NCBI GenBank assembly: GCA_905233685.1 | Contig: CAJOEZ010000007.1 | Span: 1-64,000 of the forward strand | Reading direction: 5' to 3' | DNA length: 64,000 bases | Source: an uncultured Bacteroidales bacterium | Lineage (GTDB): Bacteria; Bacteroidota; Bacteroidia; Bacteroidales; F082 | Shown: positions 25,054 through 36,200 of the stretch, piece by piece | How the letters are laid out: every line of letters starts with the position of its first letter | How positions within the stretch are numbered: the stretch's first letter is position 1 | Program-made: the position numbers and the translations under genes | The notes under the pieces: generated by a model | Database searches by the model: none | The model's input: the letters and a program-made list of their open reading frames with translations, nothing else | What the model was told of the DNA's origin: nothing

Positions 25054-28000
25054 ATGACCGTCAAAACCTTTATAGACAGACCCTTACTCTCTATCGTCAT
25101 CAGCGTGTTCATCGTGGCGTTGGGCGTGATTGCGCTTACTTCGCTGCCGGTGGAGAAATATCCCGACATCGCGCCGCCAGCCATCAATGTTTGGGCATCG
25201 TATCCCGGGGCGAGCGCGGAAACGGTGCAGAAGAGCGTGGTGACGCCCTTGGAGGAGGCCATCAACGGCGTGGAGGGCATGACTTACATGAAATCGTCGG
25301 CGAGCAATGGTTCGGCGAGCGTCACGGTGTTTTTCGAGCAGGGTGCCAATGCCGACATGGCGGCGGTGAATGTGCAAAACCGCGTCATCCAAGCACAGGG
25401 ACAGCTGCCTGCCGAGGTGCTGCAAATCGGCGTTTCCACCGAAAAACAGCAACTCGGACAGCTCCGTATCATCGCATTGGAAAGCCCTAACGGCACCTAC
25501 GACGAGAACTTCCTGAGCAATTACTTCTACAACAACCTGCGACCCGCCATACTGCGCATCAACGGTGTGGGCAAGGTGGAGGTATGGGGCGCACAATATG
25601 CCCTGCGCATCTGGCTCAAACCCAATGTGATGGCGCGTCACGGTCTCATGCCGAGCGACATCAGCGCGGTACTGGCCGAGCAAAACATCGAGGCCTCTGT
25701 GGGTGCGTTGGGCGAGAACTCCGACAATGTGTTCCAATACGCACTAAGGTACACGGGACGCAAAACCGAGATTTCCGAGTTTGAGAATTTAGTCATCACC
25801 TCACTCCCCACTGGCGAGGAACTACGACTGAAGGATGTGGCCTACATTGAGTTAGGACAGTCGGACTATGCCTTCACCAACCGTATCAACGGGCATCCGG
25901 GCGTGATGGGCGCGGTGCATCAGGTGGCGGGTTCCAATGCCACCAAGATCAACCTCGAAATCGACAAACTCATCCGCGAGGTGGAGCAGTCGCTGCCCAA
26001 GGACATCAAAATCGTCACCTTCGACAACACCAACGACTTCCTCTTTGCCTCCATCCGCGAGGTGGTCGTCACGCTTATCATTGCCATTCTGTTAGTGTTG
26101 GTGGTGGTCTTTTTCTTCCTTCAGGACTTCCGCGCCACGCTGATTCCCGCCATTGGCATCGTGGTGTCACTCATCGGTACCTTTGCCTTTATGAAGGTAG
26201 CAGGTTTTTCCGTCAATTTGCTGACGCTGTTTGCGTTGATTCTGGTCATTGGAACCGTGGTGGATGACTCCATCGTGGTAGTAGAAGCCGTGAAGGCAAA
26301 GTTTGATTCAGGCTATAAATCGGCCTACCAAGCTTCCGTTGATGCCATGAAAGGATTGGCTGTCACATTGTTCACCACGACCTTGGTGTTTATGGTGATC
26401 TTCATCCCTGTGTCGTTCATGGGCGGCACCACGGGCATTTTCTTCAAGCAATTCGGCCTGACGATGGCGGTGGCTGTGGGCATCTCGTTCATCAATGCAT
26501 TGACCTTGGCACCGGCATTATGTGCGCTTATCTTGAAACCGACTGGTGAGACGTTTCAGGAAACGTCTCTACGAACACGGGTGCGCACAATATACACAAC
26601 GACTTTCAACGCATTGCTGAAGCATTATGCTGATATGGTGCATTGGCTGCTCGGTCGCAAATGGGTGGTGGCAGTCAGCGTTGCTGTCGCTGCTGTGTTG
26701 ATGGTGGTGTTGTTCAAGGTGGTTCCGACTGGCTTTGTCCCTAATGAGGACATGGGTAACCTGTTTGTGGAAATCAACACGCCTTCAGGCTATACAATGG
26801 AAAAGACCCGCGAGGTGATGAACCGCGTGAGCGACCAGATACAAGAATTGCCTGCCGTCGAAGCTGTGGGCGGCGTGGTTGGTGTCGGCGCAGGCAGCAA
26901 CGGTGCTTTTATTTATGTGCAGCTGAAGCCTTGGAAGCAGCGCAAGGGCTACGAGAACTCATCAACGGGTGTGATGGAGCAAATCAACAAGATATTAGCC
27001 GAGGAGCATGAAGCGCAGTCGTTTGCGATGGAACCGGGCATGATTGAAGGTTACGGTGGCGGAGGCGGCTTCGAGTTTTCTGTACAGGACCACAACGGTA
27101 TGGATGTCCGCACCTTGAAAAAGATCACTGACCGTTTCTTGGAGAAGTTGCAGGAACGCCCTGAAATCGGCGAAATCTATTCCAACTACGATGTCAACTA
27201 CCCGCAATACCGTGTGGATGTGGACGTGTCGCGCTGCAAAAAGGTAGGCGTTTCGCCTTCAACGGTGCTCAATGAATTGGGTGCTTATCTGGGCGGCGAC
27301 TATATCTCCAATTTCAACAAATATGGTAAGGTGTATCAAGTTACCACGCAACTGCGACCTTCTGACCGTATCCGTCCCGAGTCGCTTGACCAGCTCTTTG
27401 TCCGCTCAGAATCGGGTGCGATGCTGCCCATCAGTCAGTTTGTCACACTGACAAAAGAATATATGCCGCAGACTTTAAGCAGTCACAACATGTTCAGCTG
27501 TATCGATGTGTCGGGCAATGTAGCGCAGGGCGGCAGTACGGGCAATGCCATCAAAGCCATTCAAGAAGTGGCGGCCAAGGAGTTGCCTGTAGGCTACAGT
27601 GTGGAGTTCAGCGGCATCACCCGCGAGGAGAGTCGCACTTCAGGTCGCGTGGTCTTTATCTTCATCATCAGCGCATTGTTCGTCTATCTGGTGATGGTCG
27701 CGCTCTACGAAAGCCTCTTAATCCCGATGGCGGTGATGCTGTCGGTGCCTTTCGGCTTGGCGGGCAGTCTGTTGTTCGCGAAACTTTTCGGCGTGGAGAA
27801 CAATATTTATATGCAGATTGGCCTTATTATGTTAGTCGGATTGTTGGCAAAGACCTCCATCCTGATTACGGAATATGCCTCACAAGGTCGTTTGAAAGGG
27901 CTATCCATCGGACAAGCCGCCCTACAGAGCGCAAAGGAGCGTCTGCGTCCCATCCTAATGACTTCGCTGACAATGATTTTCGGCATGTTGCCCCTGATGT

Positions 28001-28164
28001 TCGCCACAGGTGCAGGGGCTAATGGCAGTCGCACCATCGGCGTTTGCGTGGTCGGTGGCATGTTGTTCGGCACCTTGGGCTTGCTCGTCACCGTGCCGAC
28101 TTTGTTCGCCGTGTTCCAAAAACTACAGGAACGCTTCAAACCAATGAAAAGAAAGGAAAAATGA
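25054..28164 (+). CDS. Efflux RND transporter permease (HAE1/AcrB-type)
   Basis: 1036 aa; FIDRPLLSIVISVFIVALG, GTVVDDSIVVVEAV, duplicated TM architecture. Confidence 0.95.
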   Translation: MTVKTFIDRPLLSIVISVFIVALGVIALTSLPVEKYPDIAPPAINVWASYPGASAETVQKSVVTPLEEAINGVEGMTYMKSSASNGSASVTVFFEQGANADMAAVNVQNRVIQAQGQLPAEVLQIGVSTEKQQLGQLRIIALESPNGTYDENFLSNYFYNNLRPAILRINGVGKVEVWGAQYALRIWLKPNVMARHGLMPSDISAVLAEQNIEASVGALGENSDNVFQYALRYTGRKTEISEFENLVITSLPTGEELRLKDVAYIELGQSDYAFTNRINGHPGVMGAVHQVAGSNATKINLEIDKLIREVEQSLPKDIKIVTFDNTNDFLFASIREVVVTLIIAILLVLVVVFFFLQDFRATLIPAIGIVVSLIGTFAFMKVAGFSVNLLTLFALILVIGTVVDDSIVVVEAVKAKFDSGYKSAYQASVDAMKGLAVTLFTTTLVFMVIFIPVSFMGGTTGIFFKQFGLTMAVAVGISFINALTLAPALCALILKPTGETFQETSLRTRVRTIYTTTFNALLKHYADMVHWLLGRKWVVAVSVAVAAVLMVVLFKVVPTGFVPNEDMGNLFVEINTPSGYTMEKTREVMNRVSDQIQELPAVEAVGGVVGVGAGSNGAFIYVQLKPWKQRKGYENSSTGVMEQINKILAEEHEAQSFAMEPGMIEGYGGGGGFEFSVQDHNGMDVRTLKKITDRFLEKLQERPEIGEIYSNYDVNYPQYRVDVDVSRCKKVGVSPSTVLNELGAYLGGDYISNFNKYGKVYQVTTQLRPSDRIRPESLDQLFVRSESGAMLPISQFVTLTKEYMPQTLSSHNMFSCIDVSGNVAQGGSTGNAIKAIQEVAAKELPVGYSVEFSGITREESRTSGRVVFIFIISALFVYLVMVALYESLLIPMAVMLSVPFGLAGSLLFAKLFGVENNIYMQIGLIMLVGLLAKTSILITEYASQGRLKGLSIGQAALQSAKERLRPILMTSLTMIFGMLPLMFATGAGANGSRTIGVCVVGGMLFGTLGLLVTVPTLFAVFQKLQERFKPMKRKEK
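26548..26569. repeat. Inverted repeat GAGACGTTTC-AG-GAAACGTCTC inside RND CDS
   Basis: Perfect 10-bp arms; shares GAGACG/CGTCTCTAC with 2327-2354. Confidence 0.9.
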
Positions 28165-28718
28165 CCATGAAAACCAACCAACCTAACATCACCCTCACAC
28201 CATTGCAGCCCGACGACCGCGAGCAGTTCATCCTCGACAACCAATGGGCGTTCAAATACGGTGCGCAGCAAGAGTTTGGTCTGCGCGACACCCGCACCGA
28301 AGAAGGCGAAGAAGTCATCTCGCGCACGACTATTGAAAATTCCATAGACGGAGAAAATGCCGAGGTTTACCGCATCCTTTTGGATGGCCAAAAAGTGGGC
28401 GGCGTGGTGCTGAAAATCGACCGAGAGAAAGCCGAAGGCGAGCTGGAACTGTTGTTTGTTTCGCCCGAAGTCCACAGCAAAGGCATCGGTCAGGCGGCAT
28501 GGAAGGCCGTGGAAGCCATGCATCCTGAAATCAAGGCTTGGGAAACCATCACACCTTATTTCGAGAAGCGGAACATTCATTTCTACGTGAACCGCTGCGG
28601 TTTTCACATCGTGGAGTTTTGGAACAAATACCAGCATGGCCCCGCCATTCCCGACGAAGAGGCAGGCAACTGGAGCGAGGACGATGAGATGTTTGTGTTT
28701 AGGAAGGTGATGCGCTAA
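28161..28718 (+). CDS. GNAT family N-acetyltransferase
   Basis: ELELLFVSPEVHSKGIGQAAWKAVEAMHP; ATGA overlap with RND gene. Confidence 0.85.
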   Translation: MTMKTNQPNITLTPLQPDDREQFILDNQWAFKYGAQQEFGLRDTRTEEGEEVISRTTIENSIDGENAEVYRILLDGQKVGGVVLKIDREKAEGELELLFVSPEVHSKGIGQAAWKAVEAMHPEIKAWETITPYFEKRNIHFYVNRCGFHIVEFWNKYQHGPAIPDEEAGNWSEDDEMFVFRKVMR

Positions 28719-28732
28719 AATGACACTGATAT

Positions 28733-28775
28733 TGACCGCCGCAAGGGTTTTCGTGACCTTTGCGGCAGTTTTTGT
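28733..28775. terminator. Terminator-like hairpin repeat, copy 2
   Basis: ACCGCCGCAAGGGTTTTCGTGACCTTTGCGGCAGTTTTTGTTTTT. Confidence 0.7.
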
Positions 28776-28967
28776 TTTTCAGCCATCGCCAAAACTGGGG
28801 ATTCGTGCATCCAAAAAATACCCATCAAAGGGGATTTCACACCTGCCGGAACCGTTGTTACTTTGCAGCAGATTTTTGTCATACTGTACAAGGATGAATT
28901 TTGAGTTAGTTTTCCAGATGCGGGGACGCAGGCACTGTTCCCGCATCTTTTTTGTGCAAACCCAAAA

Positions 28968-30251
28968 TCATCTCGTCATGGAAGTGACAGAAAGAAACCG
29001 TTGAACCAACGCGTCGAAAGGATAAAGTCCGTCAGCATTAGAGCTCAGACCTTTAAGATGGATAGGAAAAACCATTGGCGGGTTCTCCAAGTCCAATAAG
29101 GTCATGTTGCGCAGTTGCTCGGTGCTTTGGTATACCAGGTTGAGTGCGACAAAAGAACGTCCCTCAGTGTCTTCCCATCTTTCAATGACCAGTTTGCAAC
29201 CGATAGGAGTCTTTTTCTCGATGGTTTCTGGCAGGCTATAGTTTTCTGCGTCCAGTGAGGCCAGCACACTGCCAATGTTGGAGTCGTGGCCGCAGAGGAA
29301 GGTAAACTTCCTTCCGTTGTGTTGAAGCTCTTCGAGCATCGTCCGCAAGAGCGGACGAGCCACTTGGCGGGCCACCACAGGCGCGGTGAACAGCACATCA
29401 CCGTACCAGTCCTTGATGGCGGAAATGCTCACCCAGTCTTCCCATGTCAACCTATGGCCAAAGGCGGCTTTCACCGCATCGAGCTCCTCGTAGTATTGCA
29501 GGACGAGAGCATCGGCAGCCTGACAAGCGAGGCGCAACGAGCCACCCATGCCAGGCTCGCGGTTTTTGACGAGATAGACATGCGCGTCGTCGGTACGGAA
29601 GTGACAAGTGTCGCCTTCAAGACAGGCCTTGCTTTGGTCCATGTCGAGCACACGCTCCAGCACCTTGTAGTTTTCCGTCATTCTCTCCCCTATTCCAAGC
29701 ATTCCTTTCTCGCCGCCCATGGCAGTGATCTGCTGTTGGGCAAGGGCTTTGAAAGCCTCGTTGTCGTCGGTAATCTGCGGCGCAAATACTGAATCCATCC
29801 TGCCCAATTCGCAATGGTGCTCAATGCGGACATTGGCCACAGGCAGCATCCCCGAGGAGAAATACTGTGCCGTGGCGATGGTGCGCTGCAAGGAATTGGC
29901 ATAAAAGCGCATGGCACCTTCGGTGGGGATTTCGTTTTCCCGCATCAGTCCCTCACTAACAAGCCATTTGCGGAAATACTGGCCCATCATCGTCTCCAAG
30001 GCGCCTCCGCGCAGTGACAACTCGCTGGGTGCCGACGACCACTGATACCATTCGTGAGGTGTGATGCATTGCAGCGTCGAGCGTCTCCCCGAAAGGGGTG
30101 AACGGATGTTGTGGCGGCTCAGCACCACGACTTGTTTCAGCGTGTAGCGTTCCCTGAAATCGTCGGTGCGGTAGACTTGGGCGAATGCCGTAAGCGACAC
30201 GCCCAGCAAAAGGAATAACAGTATGGTTTTAGATGTTTTGGACATAGGCAT
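28968..30251 (-). CDS. Histidine-type acid phosphatase (secreted)
   Basis: VVLSRHNIRSPLSG; CGHDSNIG; signal peptide after MPMSKTSK. Confidence 0.88.
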   Translation of the reverse strand: MPMSKTSKTILLFLLLGVSLTAFAQVYRTDDFRERYTLKQVVVLSRHNIRSPLSGRRSTLQCITPHEWYQWSSAPSELSLRGGALETMMGQYFRKWLVSEGLMRENEIPTEGAMRFYANSLQRTIATAQYFSSGMLPVANVRIEHHCELGRMDSVFAPQITDDNEAFKALAQQQITAMGGEKGMLGIGERMTENYKVLERVLDMDQSKACLEGDTCHFRTDDAHVYLVKNREPGMGGSLRLACQAADALVLQYYEELDAVKAAFGHRLTWEDWVSISAIKDWYGDVLFTAPVVARQVARPLLRTMLEELQHNGRKFTFLCGHDSNIGSVLASLDAENYSLPETIEKKTPIGCKLVIERWEDTEGRSFVALNLVYQSTEQLRNMTLLDLENPPMVFPIHLKGLSSNADGLYPFDALVQRFLSVTSMTR

Positions 30252-30355
30252 TGTTTTGCATGCAAAAGTACGCTTTTTTGGCGACGCGACAAGACATAAC
30301 GGGAAAAACCGTACCTTTGCAGCCATTTTCAGATAAAGCAACTTTGACAGTAGTA

Positions 30356-31894
30356 ATGAAAAAAAATATCTCTTTTCCCTTTCTGACTACGATGTGTCTG
30401 CTGTTTTGTGTCCATCTTTTTGGCAACGACAGCATACCTGACCCTGGCATGTTTATGAAAGGGGACGGTTTCCCCATCATTGAGACCCCCGCCGTTTTCA
30501 AAAGCACTATTGGAGACAGGGACTTCCTTGTGTTCGTCGAGTACAGCGACAGCCTGAACATCAAAGGGCACTACATGGCTTTGGAGGAAACCATGACTGA
30601 CACCCTTCCTTTCAAACTGGGAGCCGAAGGTCACAATGCGATCCTTTATTACGAGGACCACAAGGAGATTTTTGACACTGCCGATTTCCGTTTTCAAAGC
30701 CATGAGACGCCAGCTTTCCAGGATTTCGGGAACAAACGTTATCAAGATTCCTTGTTTGCGGTGGAGAAAATCAGCGACATCTGTTACGGCAATTCCCCTG
30801 GCTTTTGGTTGGAAATAGACGACAGTGTCAAAACCATGGGCAAGCTTCTTCGGGTTGTTGATGTCAGAAGAACAGTCCCGTTGGATCTCCTTCTTGACAT
30901 TTACAGGCCACAAAACGACACTTTAGAAAAGCATCCGTTGGTGATGTTGATTTACGGTGGCGCGTATTATTTCGGGTCGAAAGACGACGTGAAAATCACC
31001 ACTTGGTGCCGGCACCTCGCTTCGTTAGGTTATGTGGTGGCTTCCATCGACCACAGGTTAGGCTTCTTTCCCGGCAAGTCCGGCATCGGGCGGGCGGCTT
31101 ACCGCGCGGTGCAGGATGCCCATGCTGCCATGCGCTTTTTGGTCTCACATCCTGAAGACTATGGCATCGACACTTCCATGATCTTCGTGGGCGGCTCCAG
31201 CTCCGGGGCCGTCACCGCACTCAGCCTCGCCTACATGACCAATGAAAGCCGTCCCAAATACGCCCGCAAAGGCTTGTTTCGCCCTGACCTCGGCGGTATC
31301 GACACTTGCGGTAATGCCCTCCGGACCCATTTCCGCATCAGGGGCGTCGCCGAAATGTGGGGAGCCATATCCGACACCGCCTTGATTCATGGACACGACG
31401 TTTCGATATTAGCCTTCCATGGCGATGCCGACGACATCATGCCTTACGGCTATGACCGTCCCTTTAGCGTCGCCAAACCCTTCAACAGGCTGGCGAGCGA
31501 CCCGATGTATGGCGCATCGTGCATTGTCGACCGCGCCACTAAACTGGGGTATCAAGCCCGTTTGGTCACCTTTGCCGGCTACAAACACATGCCACACGTG
31601 GACCCCAAAACAAAAGTCATTAACGACAATTTCTACGTCGTCCAAGACACAATGTCGGAGTTTTTCCACGACATTATCGTGCCACAAAAACTTGAAATCG
31701 ACGGAGAAGACGGCTATTATTATGTGAGGCCTTACCCTTTGAAGGCCAGCTGGATGGTCGAAGGGGGTGTCATCCTCTCCACTGAAAACAATACCGTGGA
31801 AGTAGCATGGTTCAAGAATGCGCCCCAACATAGCATCACGGTATCAGCCCTGTTGCCATACGGCGTCGGACTTACCGAAACGAAGGAATTCTGA
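30356..31894 (+). CDS. Secreted alpha/beta hydrolase (carboxylesterase-like)
   Basis: LVMLIYGGAYYFGSKDD; FVGGSSSGAVTAL. Confidence 0.85.
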   Translation: MKKNISFPFLTTMCLLFCVHLFGNDSIPDPGMFMKGDGFPIIETPAVFKSTIGDRDFLVFVEYSDSLNIKGHYMALEETMTDTLPFKLGAEGHNAILYYEDHKEIFDTADFRFQSHETPAFQDFGNKRYQDSLFAVEKISDICYGNSPGFWLEIDDSVKTMGKLLRVVDVRRTVPLDLLLDIYRPQNDTLEKHPLVMLIYGGAYYFGSKDDVKITTWCRHLASLGYVVASIDHRLGFFPGKSGIGRAAYRAVQDAHAAMRFLVSHPEDYGIDTSMIFVGGSSSGAVTALSLAYMTNESRPKYARKGLFRPDLGGIDTCGNALRTHFRIRGVAEMWGAISDTALIHGHDVSILAFHGDADDIMPYGYDRPFSVAKPFNRLASDPMYGASCIVDRATKLGYQARLVTFAGYKHMPHVDPKTKVINDNFYVVQDTMSEFFHDIIVPQKLEIDGEDGYYYVRPYPLKASWMVEGGVILSTENNTVEVAWFKNAPQHSITVSALLPYGVGLTETKEF

Positions 31895-31970
31895 TGAAAG
31901 AACGTGTTTTGCCTTTGAAGACAATCAAAAAAGCCGTATTTTTGCAAACTTATTTAGAATAAGACCTTTT

Positions 31971-33206
31971 ATGAAGATTCTCTTAGTCATAGATATTCTC
32001 GACACCCACAACAATGGGACAAGCATCTCGGCACAGCGTTTTGCCAGTGAACTGAAGCAACGTGGACATGAGGTGCGTGTTTTATGTGCCAACCCGCAGG
32101 AGACGGATGAGAAAGGCGCGGCGTTGCCCGTGGAGGTGACAGGGAAATACACTGTACCGGAATTTATAGTACCTTTGTTTGACTCGATAGTCAAGAAACA
32201 TGGTTTCGCATACGGTGATATTCGGTCCAAGTCAAGACCTGTTATCCATGAGGCGGTAGAGTGGGCAGATATTGTGCACAGTTTCTTCCCTTTCCCGCTT
32301 GAAATAGTGGCAAGCAATTATGCGGCAAAGTTGGGTAAACCCAACACGGGGGCTTTCCATGTCCAGCCCGAAAACATCACGTCGTCATTGGGCTGTGGAA
32401 AAGTGCAATGGGTACAAAACATGATTTACCGTCTTTTCCGTAACACGTTTTACTACAAGTATCGCCATATCCATGTGCCGTCTGCCTTTATGGGGCGTAT
32501 GATTGAAGAGAGAGGTTACAAGGCGAAGATCCATGTCATCAGCAACGGCATACAGGATGCGTTTATGGAGACCGGGGAAAACAAGATTGCCAACGGCAGG
32601 CCGCCGAAGTTGCCGGAATACCAAGACAAGATTGTAATTATGATGGTTGGACGCCTTGCGAAGGAAAAACGGCAAGATGTCATCATCAATGCCGTGAATC
32701 ACTCAAAATATGCCGACAAGATACAGTTGATTTTTGCCGGAAAGGGACCGCAATATGAAAAATATTTGAAACTGGGCGAAAAGCTGGCCAATCCACCGCA
32801 GTTTGTGTATGTCAAACAGGATGAGTTGATAAAACTGCTTCTCCAGTGCGACTTGTACGTACATGCCAGCGACATGGAGAGCGAGGCGATCTCGTGCATT
32901 GAGGCTTTCGCCACGGGTCTGGTGCCTGTCATCGCCAACAGCGAGCTCTCGGCCACGCGGCAGTTTGCCTTGGATGATCGGTCGCTGTTCCAGCCGGGCA
33001 GCCCGAAAGACCTTGCCCGTGCCATCGACTATTGGCTCGACAACCCGAAAGAGCGTGAAAACATGGAAAAAACCTACGTCAAGGCGGCCAAGAAGTACAG
33101 TCTGGCTAATTCTGTGCGTATGTTCGAGGAGATGCTGAACGAGGAAATTGAGGATCTGAAGTGTATCAACGGCATCGCCGTCGAAAAAGAGAAAGACAAG
33201 TCGTGA
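31971..33206 (+). CDS. Glycosyltransferase family 4 protein
   Basis: MKILLVIDILDTHNNGTSISAQRFASELKQRGHEV; MMVGRLAKEKRQDVIINAV; ESEAISCIEAFATGL. Confidence 0.9.
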   Translation: MKILLVIDILDTHNNGTSISAQRFASELKQRGHEVRVLCANPQETDEKGAALPVEVTGKYTVPEFIVPLFDSIVKKHGFAYGDIRSKSRPVIHEAVEWADIVHSFFPFPLEIVASNYAAKLGKPNTGAFHVQPENITSSLGCGKVQWVQNMIYRLFRNTFYYKYRHIHVPSAFMGRMIEERGYKAKIHVISNGIQDAFMETGENKIANGRPPKLPEYQDKIVIMMVGRLAKEKRQDVIINAVNHSKYADKIQLIFAGKGPQYEKYLKLGEKLANPPQFVYVKQDELIKLLLQCDLYVHASDMESEAISCIEAFATGLVPVIANSELSATRQFALDDRSLFQPGSPKDLARAIDYWLDNPKERENMEKTYVKAAKKYSLANSVRMFEEMLNEEIEDLKCINGIAVEKEKDKS

Positions 33207-33209
33207 GTA

Positions 33210-36200
33210 ATGAGTAAGAAGAGTCTGATTTGGAGAAGAACCCGTATCGTTTTAGGTGTCATCTTGGGAATCGTGCTGTTACTGCTGATTGCCGTGACGG
33301 TCGTTTTAGTGACGCCCAAAGCCCGTACGGCTGTCCTGCAAAAGTGCGTGGCGGAAATCAACGGGCGCACCGACTTGGATGTGGATCTGGGCCGGCTCTA
33401 TCTTTCTCCTTTCCATCATTCTCCGATGATGCTCTACCGCGCCTACAAGGGCAATGAAGACCTGCCGCTGCACATAGAAATAGACAGTCTCTATATCGGT
33501 CATCGCGGCCAGGACACGTTGCTCTACGTGCATGGCCTACGTCTGCAAGGTTGTATGCAAAAACCTGGGGAGGGTGAGCCGAAAGATGATTTTCTGGCTC
33601 GCACCATCGTGGTGGACCAATTGCTATTAGACCAAGCGACAGTTCATTCCGACACGCTGATAGACGGGATAGGTGTTGACGCTGTCTTAGAGCATCTGCA
33701 TGTAAAAAGTCCAGGGTTCAACATCGCGAAAGGAGAATACCCGCTGCACGGTTTGAAGTTGACGGATGCGTTTGTGGGAGTTGAACTGCGCGACACCGAG
33801 GACGACACCGAGGATGAGGACACCATCTCCACCCCGATGGTCTTTGATATACCGGATGCTGAGTTACGCAATGCGCGGTTCGTGCTCAACCCGAGGGGGG
33901 TGGACATACGTGCCGACTCCCTTGCCACGAGTGTGTTGGCGGATGTGGGAAACGACCTCTATGATATACGTCGCGTGAATATCGGGAAAGCCTCGATTGA
34001 TTACAAGAAAAAATACTACTTGCCTTTTGACACGATCTATGGAGATGCGTTTGTGGATTTGAACACCGATTTGATTAATTCCAAAGGATTACACGTGCGC
34101 TCCGACGAGTTTGGGGCGAAAGCAGACTTGATGGCCTCGGTATTAAACATGGAGACGATGCGGGTGGATTTGGAAGGCAATGCGGATTACCGCGGTAGCA
34201 AGGCCACCTTGAGAGGATACTATGATATTGATGATGAAATGTATGACATGTTGGTGAATGTTGAGAAGGTTGACATAAGTCCATTCCTCAAAGACCGTCA
34301 CCACGTGGAAATCGCAGGCAAAATACATGCGCAGGGCAAAGGAATAGACCTTGATTCCCCTGCGTTAAAGTGCAAAGTGGCCATGAACCTGACCGATTGC
34401 ATCTATGACGACATTAATGTATCCGGCATAAAGCTTAATGCCGAATTGGCCAATAAAACCGTGGCCGGAAACCTGCATTTGCCAGTTACGATGACTGACA
34501 GCGACATGCGGCTGAAGGCGGAGACGGAGCATCAGTTCTTGGTATCAAACTTCTTGACACCAAAGAAGATGAAGGTGGACTACCATACGCAGATGAAGCA
34601 TGTGGTTGCACACGTGGCGGGCGAGGATTTTGATGTCGACTATCTGAACCTTGACTTCACTACGAATACCGCCACATCGTTGTATATGGCCACCCAGGGA
34701 CTTACCGTCGATGCACAAAGTCCGATGCATGTGCTCAGATTAGTAGACGATATACAACCCGTGCTGGGGGTCGTCTCAGACTCAGCCTTTGTCCAGTCCC
34801 TCGTCTTGTTACAAGATCTGACAATGTTGGACACGCTCCGAAGGCTTATACCAAACATGCAGGCGGAAATACAACTGGCGAAAGGCAGTCCTGTTCAGGC
34901 TATCATTGAGGGGATGGGGGTAGACATCAATGAAGTGACAGTTTCGCTGCAATCCGATGCTTTCCAATCAGACTTGGCATTGGACGTTTCCATCCCGAGT
35001 ATTGACCACACGGACGACGACAGTACGGGCCTGCGCCTGCCTGCTGCCACAGCGGCGATACGGATAAACATGACGGAAGGCAAGACCACCGCCTCGCTCA
35101 CTGCCAATACCCATATTACCAATGGCGTGATGAGTGTGGATAAGTTACGTACCGACGCCAGGCTGCAACTTGACCTAGAACGGGACGAGCGCGAGCTGAA
35201 CGGCACGGGGCACCTTGCGTTAGACGGCCTCGTGTACAATGGAATGGAACTCGGAAACCGAACGGCAGACATCCTGATTTCGCCATCGGGGCAGTATGAG
35301 AATGCCATCCAGGCTGACGTGCGGTTGGACGACATCCCGCTTGAGCTGGTAAGCGACATTATTCAAATGGAGGATATCGACTTGGATGGTCTCGTTCGGG
35401 CTAAGGCTACCGTAGACGGTTTGCCTGCCCAATTGGACATCTCCGCCGAAGTGTGGCCTGTGGATGTAAGCGTCAATTACAAACCCTACGATGTGAAGCT
35501 GAATCTGGGGGAAACGCCTATCGTGATGGTACACAACAACGTGGAATTAAACGATGTGCGCATCTATAGTGTCGATAGCTCTTATTTGACTCTGAACGGT
35601 GGGATGGACCTCAACACGATGCTCATAGATGTGGATCTAACTGCCGATAATTTCTCTCCGGTGAAATTAGAGCAAAACGGGCCTTTCCCTGTCTATGGTG
35701 ACTTGGCAACCGATGTCCGTGGACGTGTGACCGGGCCGTTAGACAGTATTCATGCCAATGTGGATGTCACCATCCTGCCCACCACCGATTTAACTTATCC
35801 GATAGATAAAAAGAACCTGGCGCAAGTCAAACCGCACGGTACGGTCAACGTACAATATAACACCACTGACGGGGAACTTAATTTAGGAGGAATGATTCAT
35901 GTGGACGAAGGTTTGGTTCGTTATTCGCCCAAGTTATATCCCATGATACCTTTCAAGGTGGATTCGGGAAGCTATGTTGCCCTCAACGGTCCCATAGGCC
36001 AGACCATTCTGCACATCTCTGCTTCGCAACAAGTGAAAGCAGATGTGCAATCGGCAGACGAAGAAACACGCCGTGTAACCTTCAACACGGGTGTGCGCGT
36101 ATATGGCATTCTCGATTCGATAGGCCTTAACACCATAGGCTTCTTCCTCGAAGCGCCGGATGACGAGACCATCACGCGCGAACTCGCCTCTTTGGATGAG

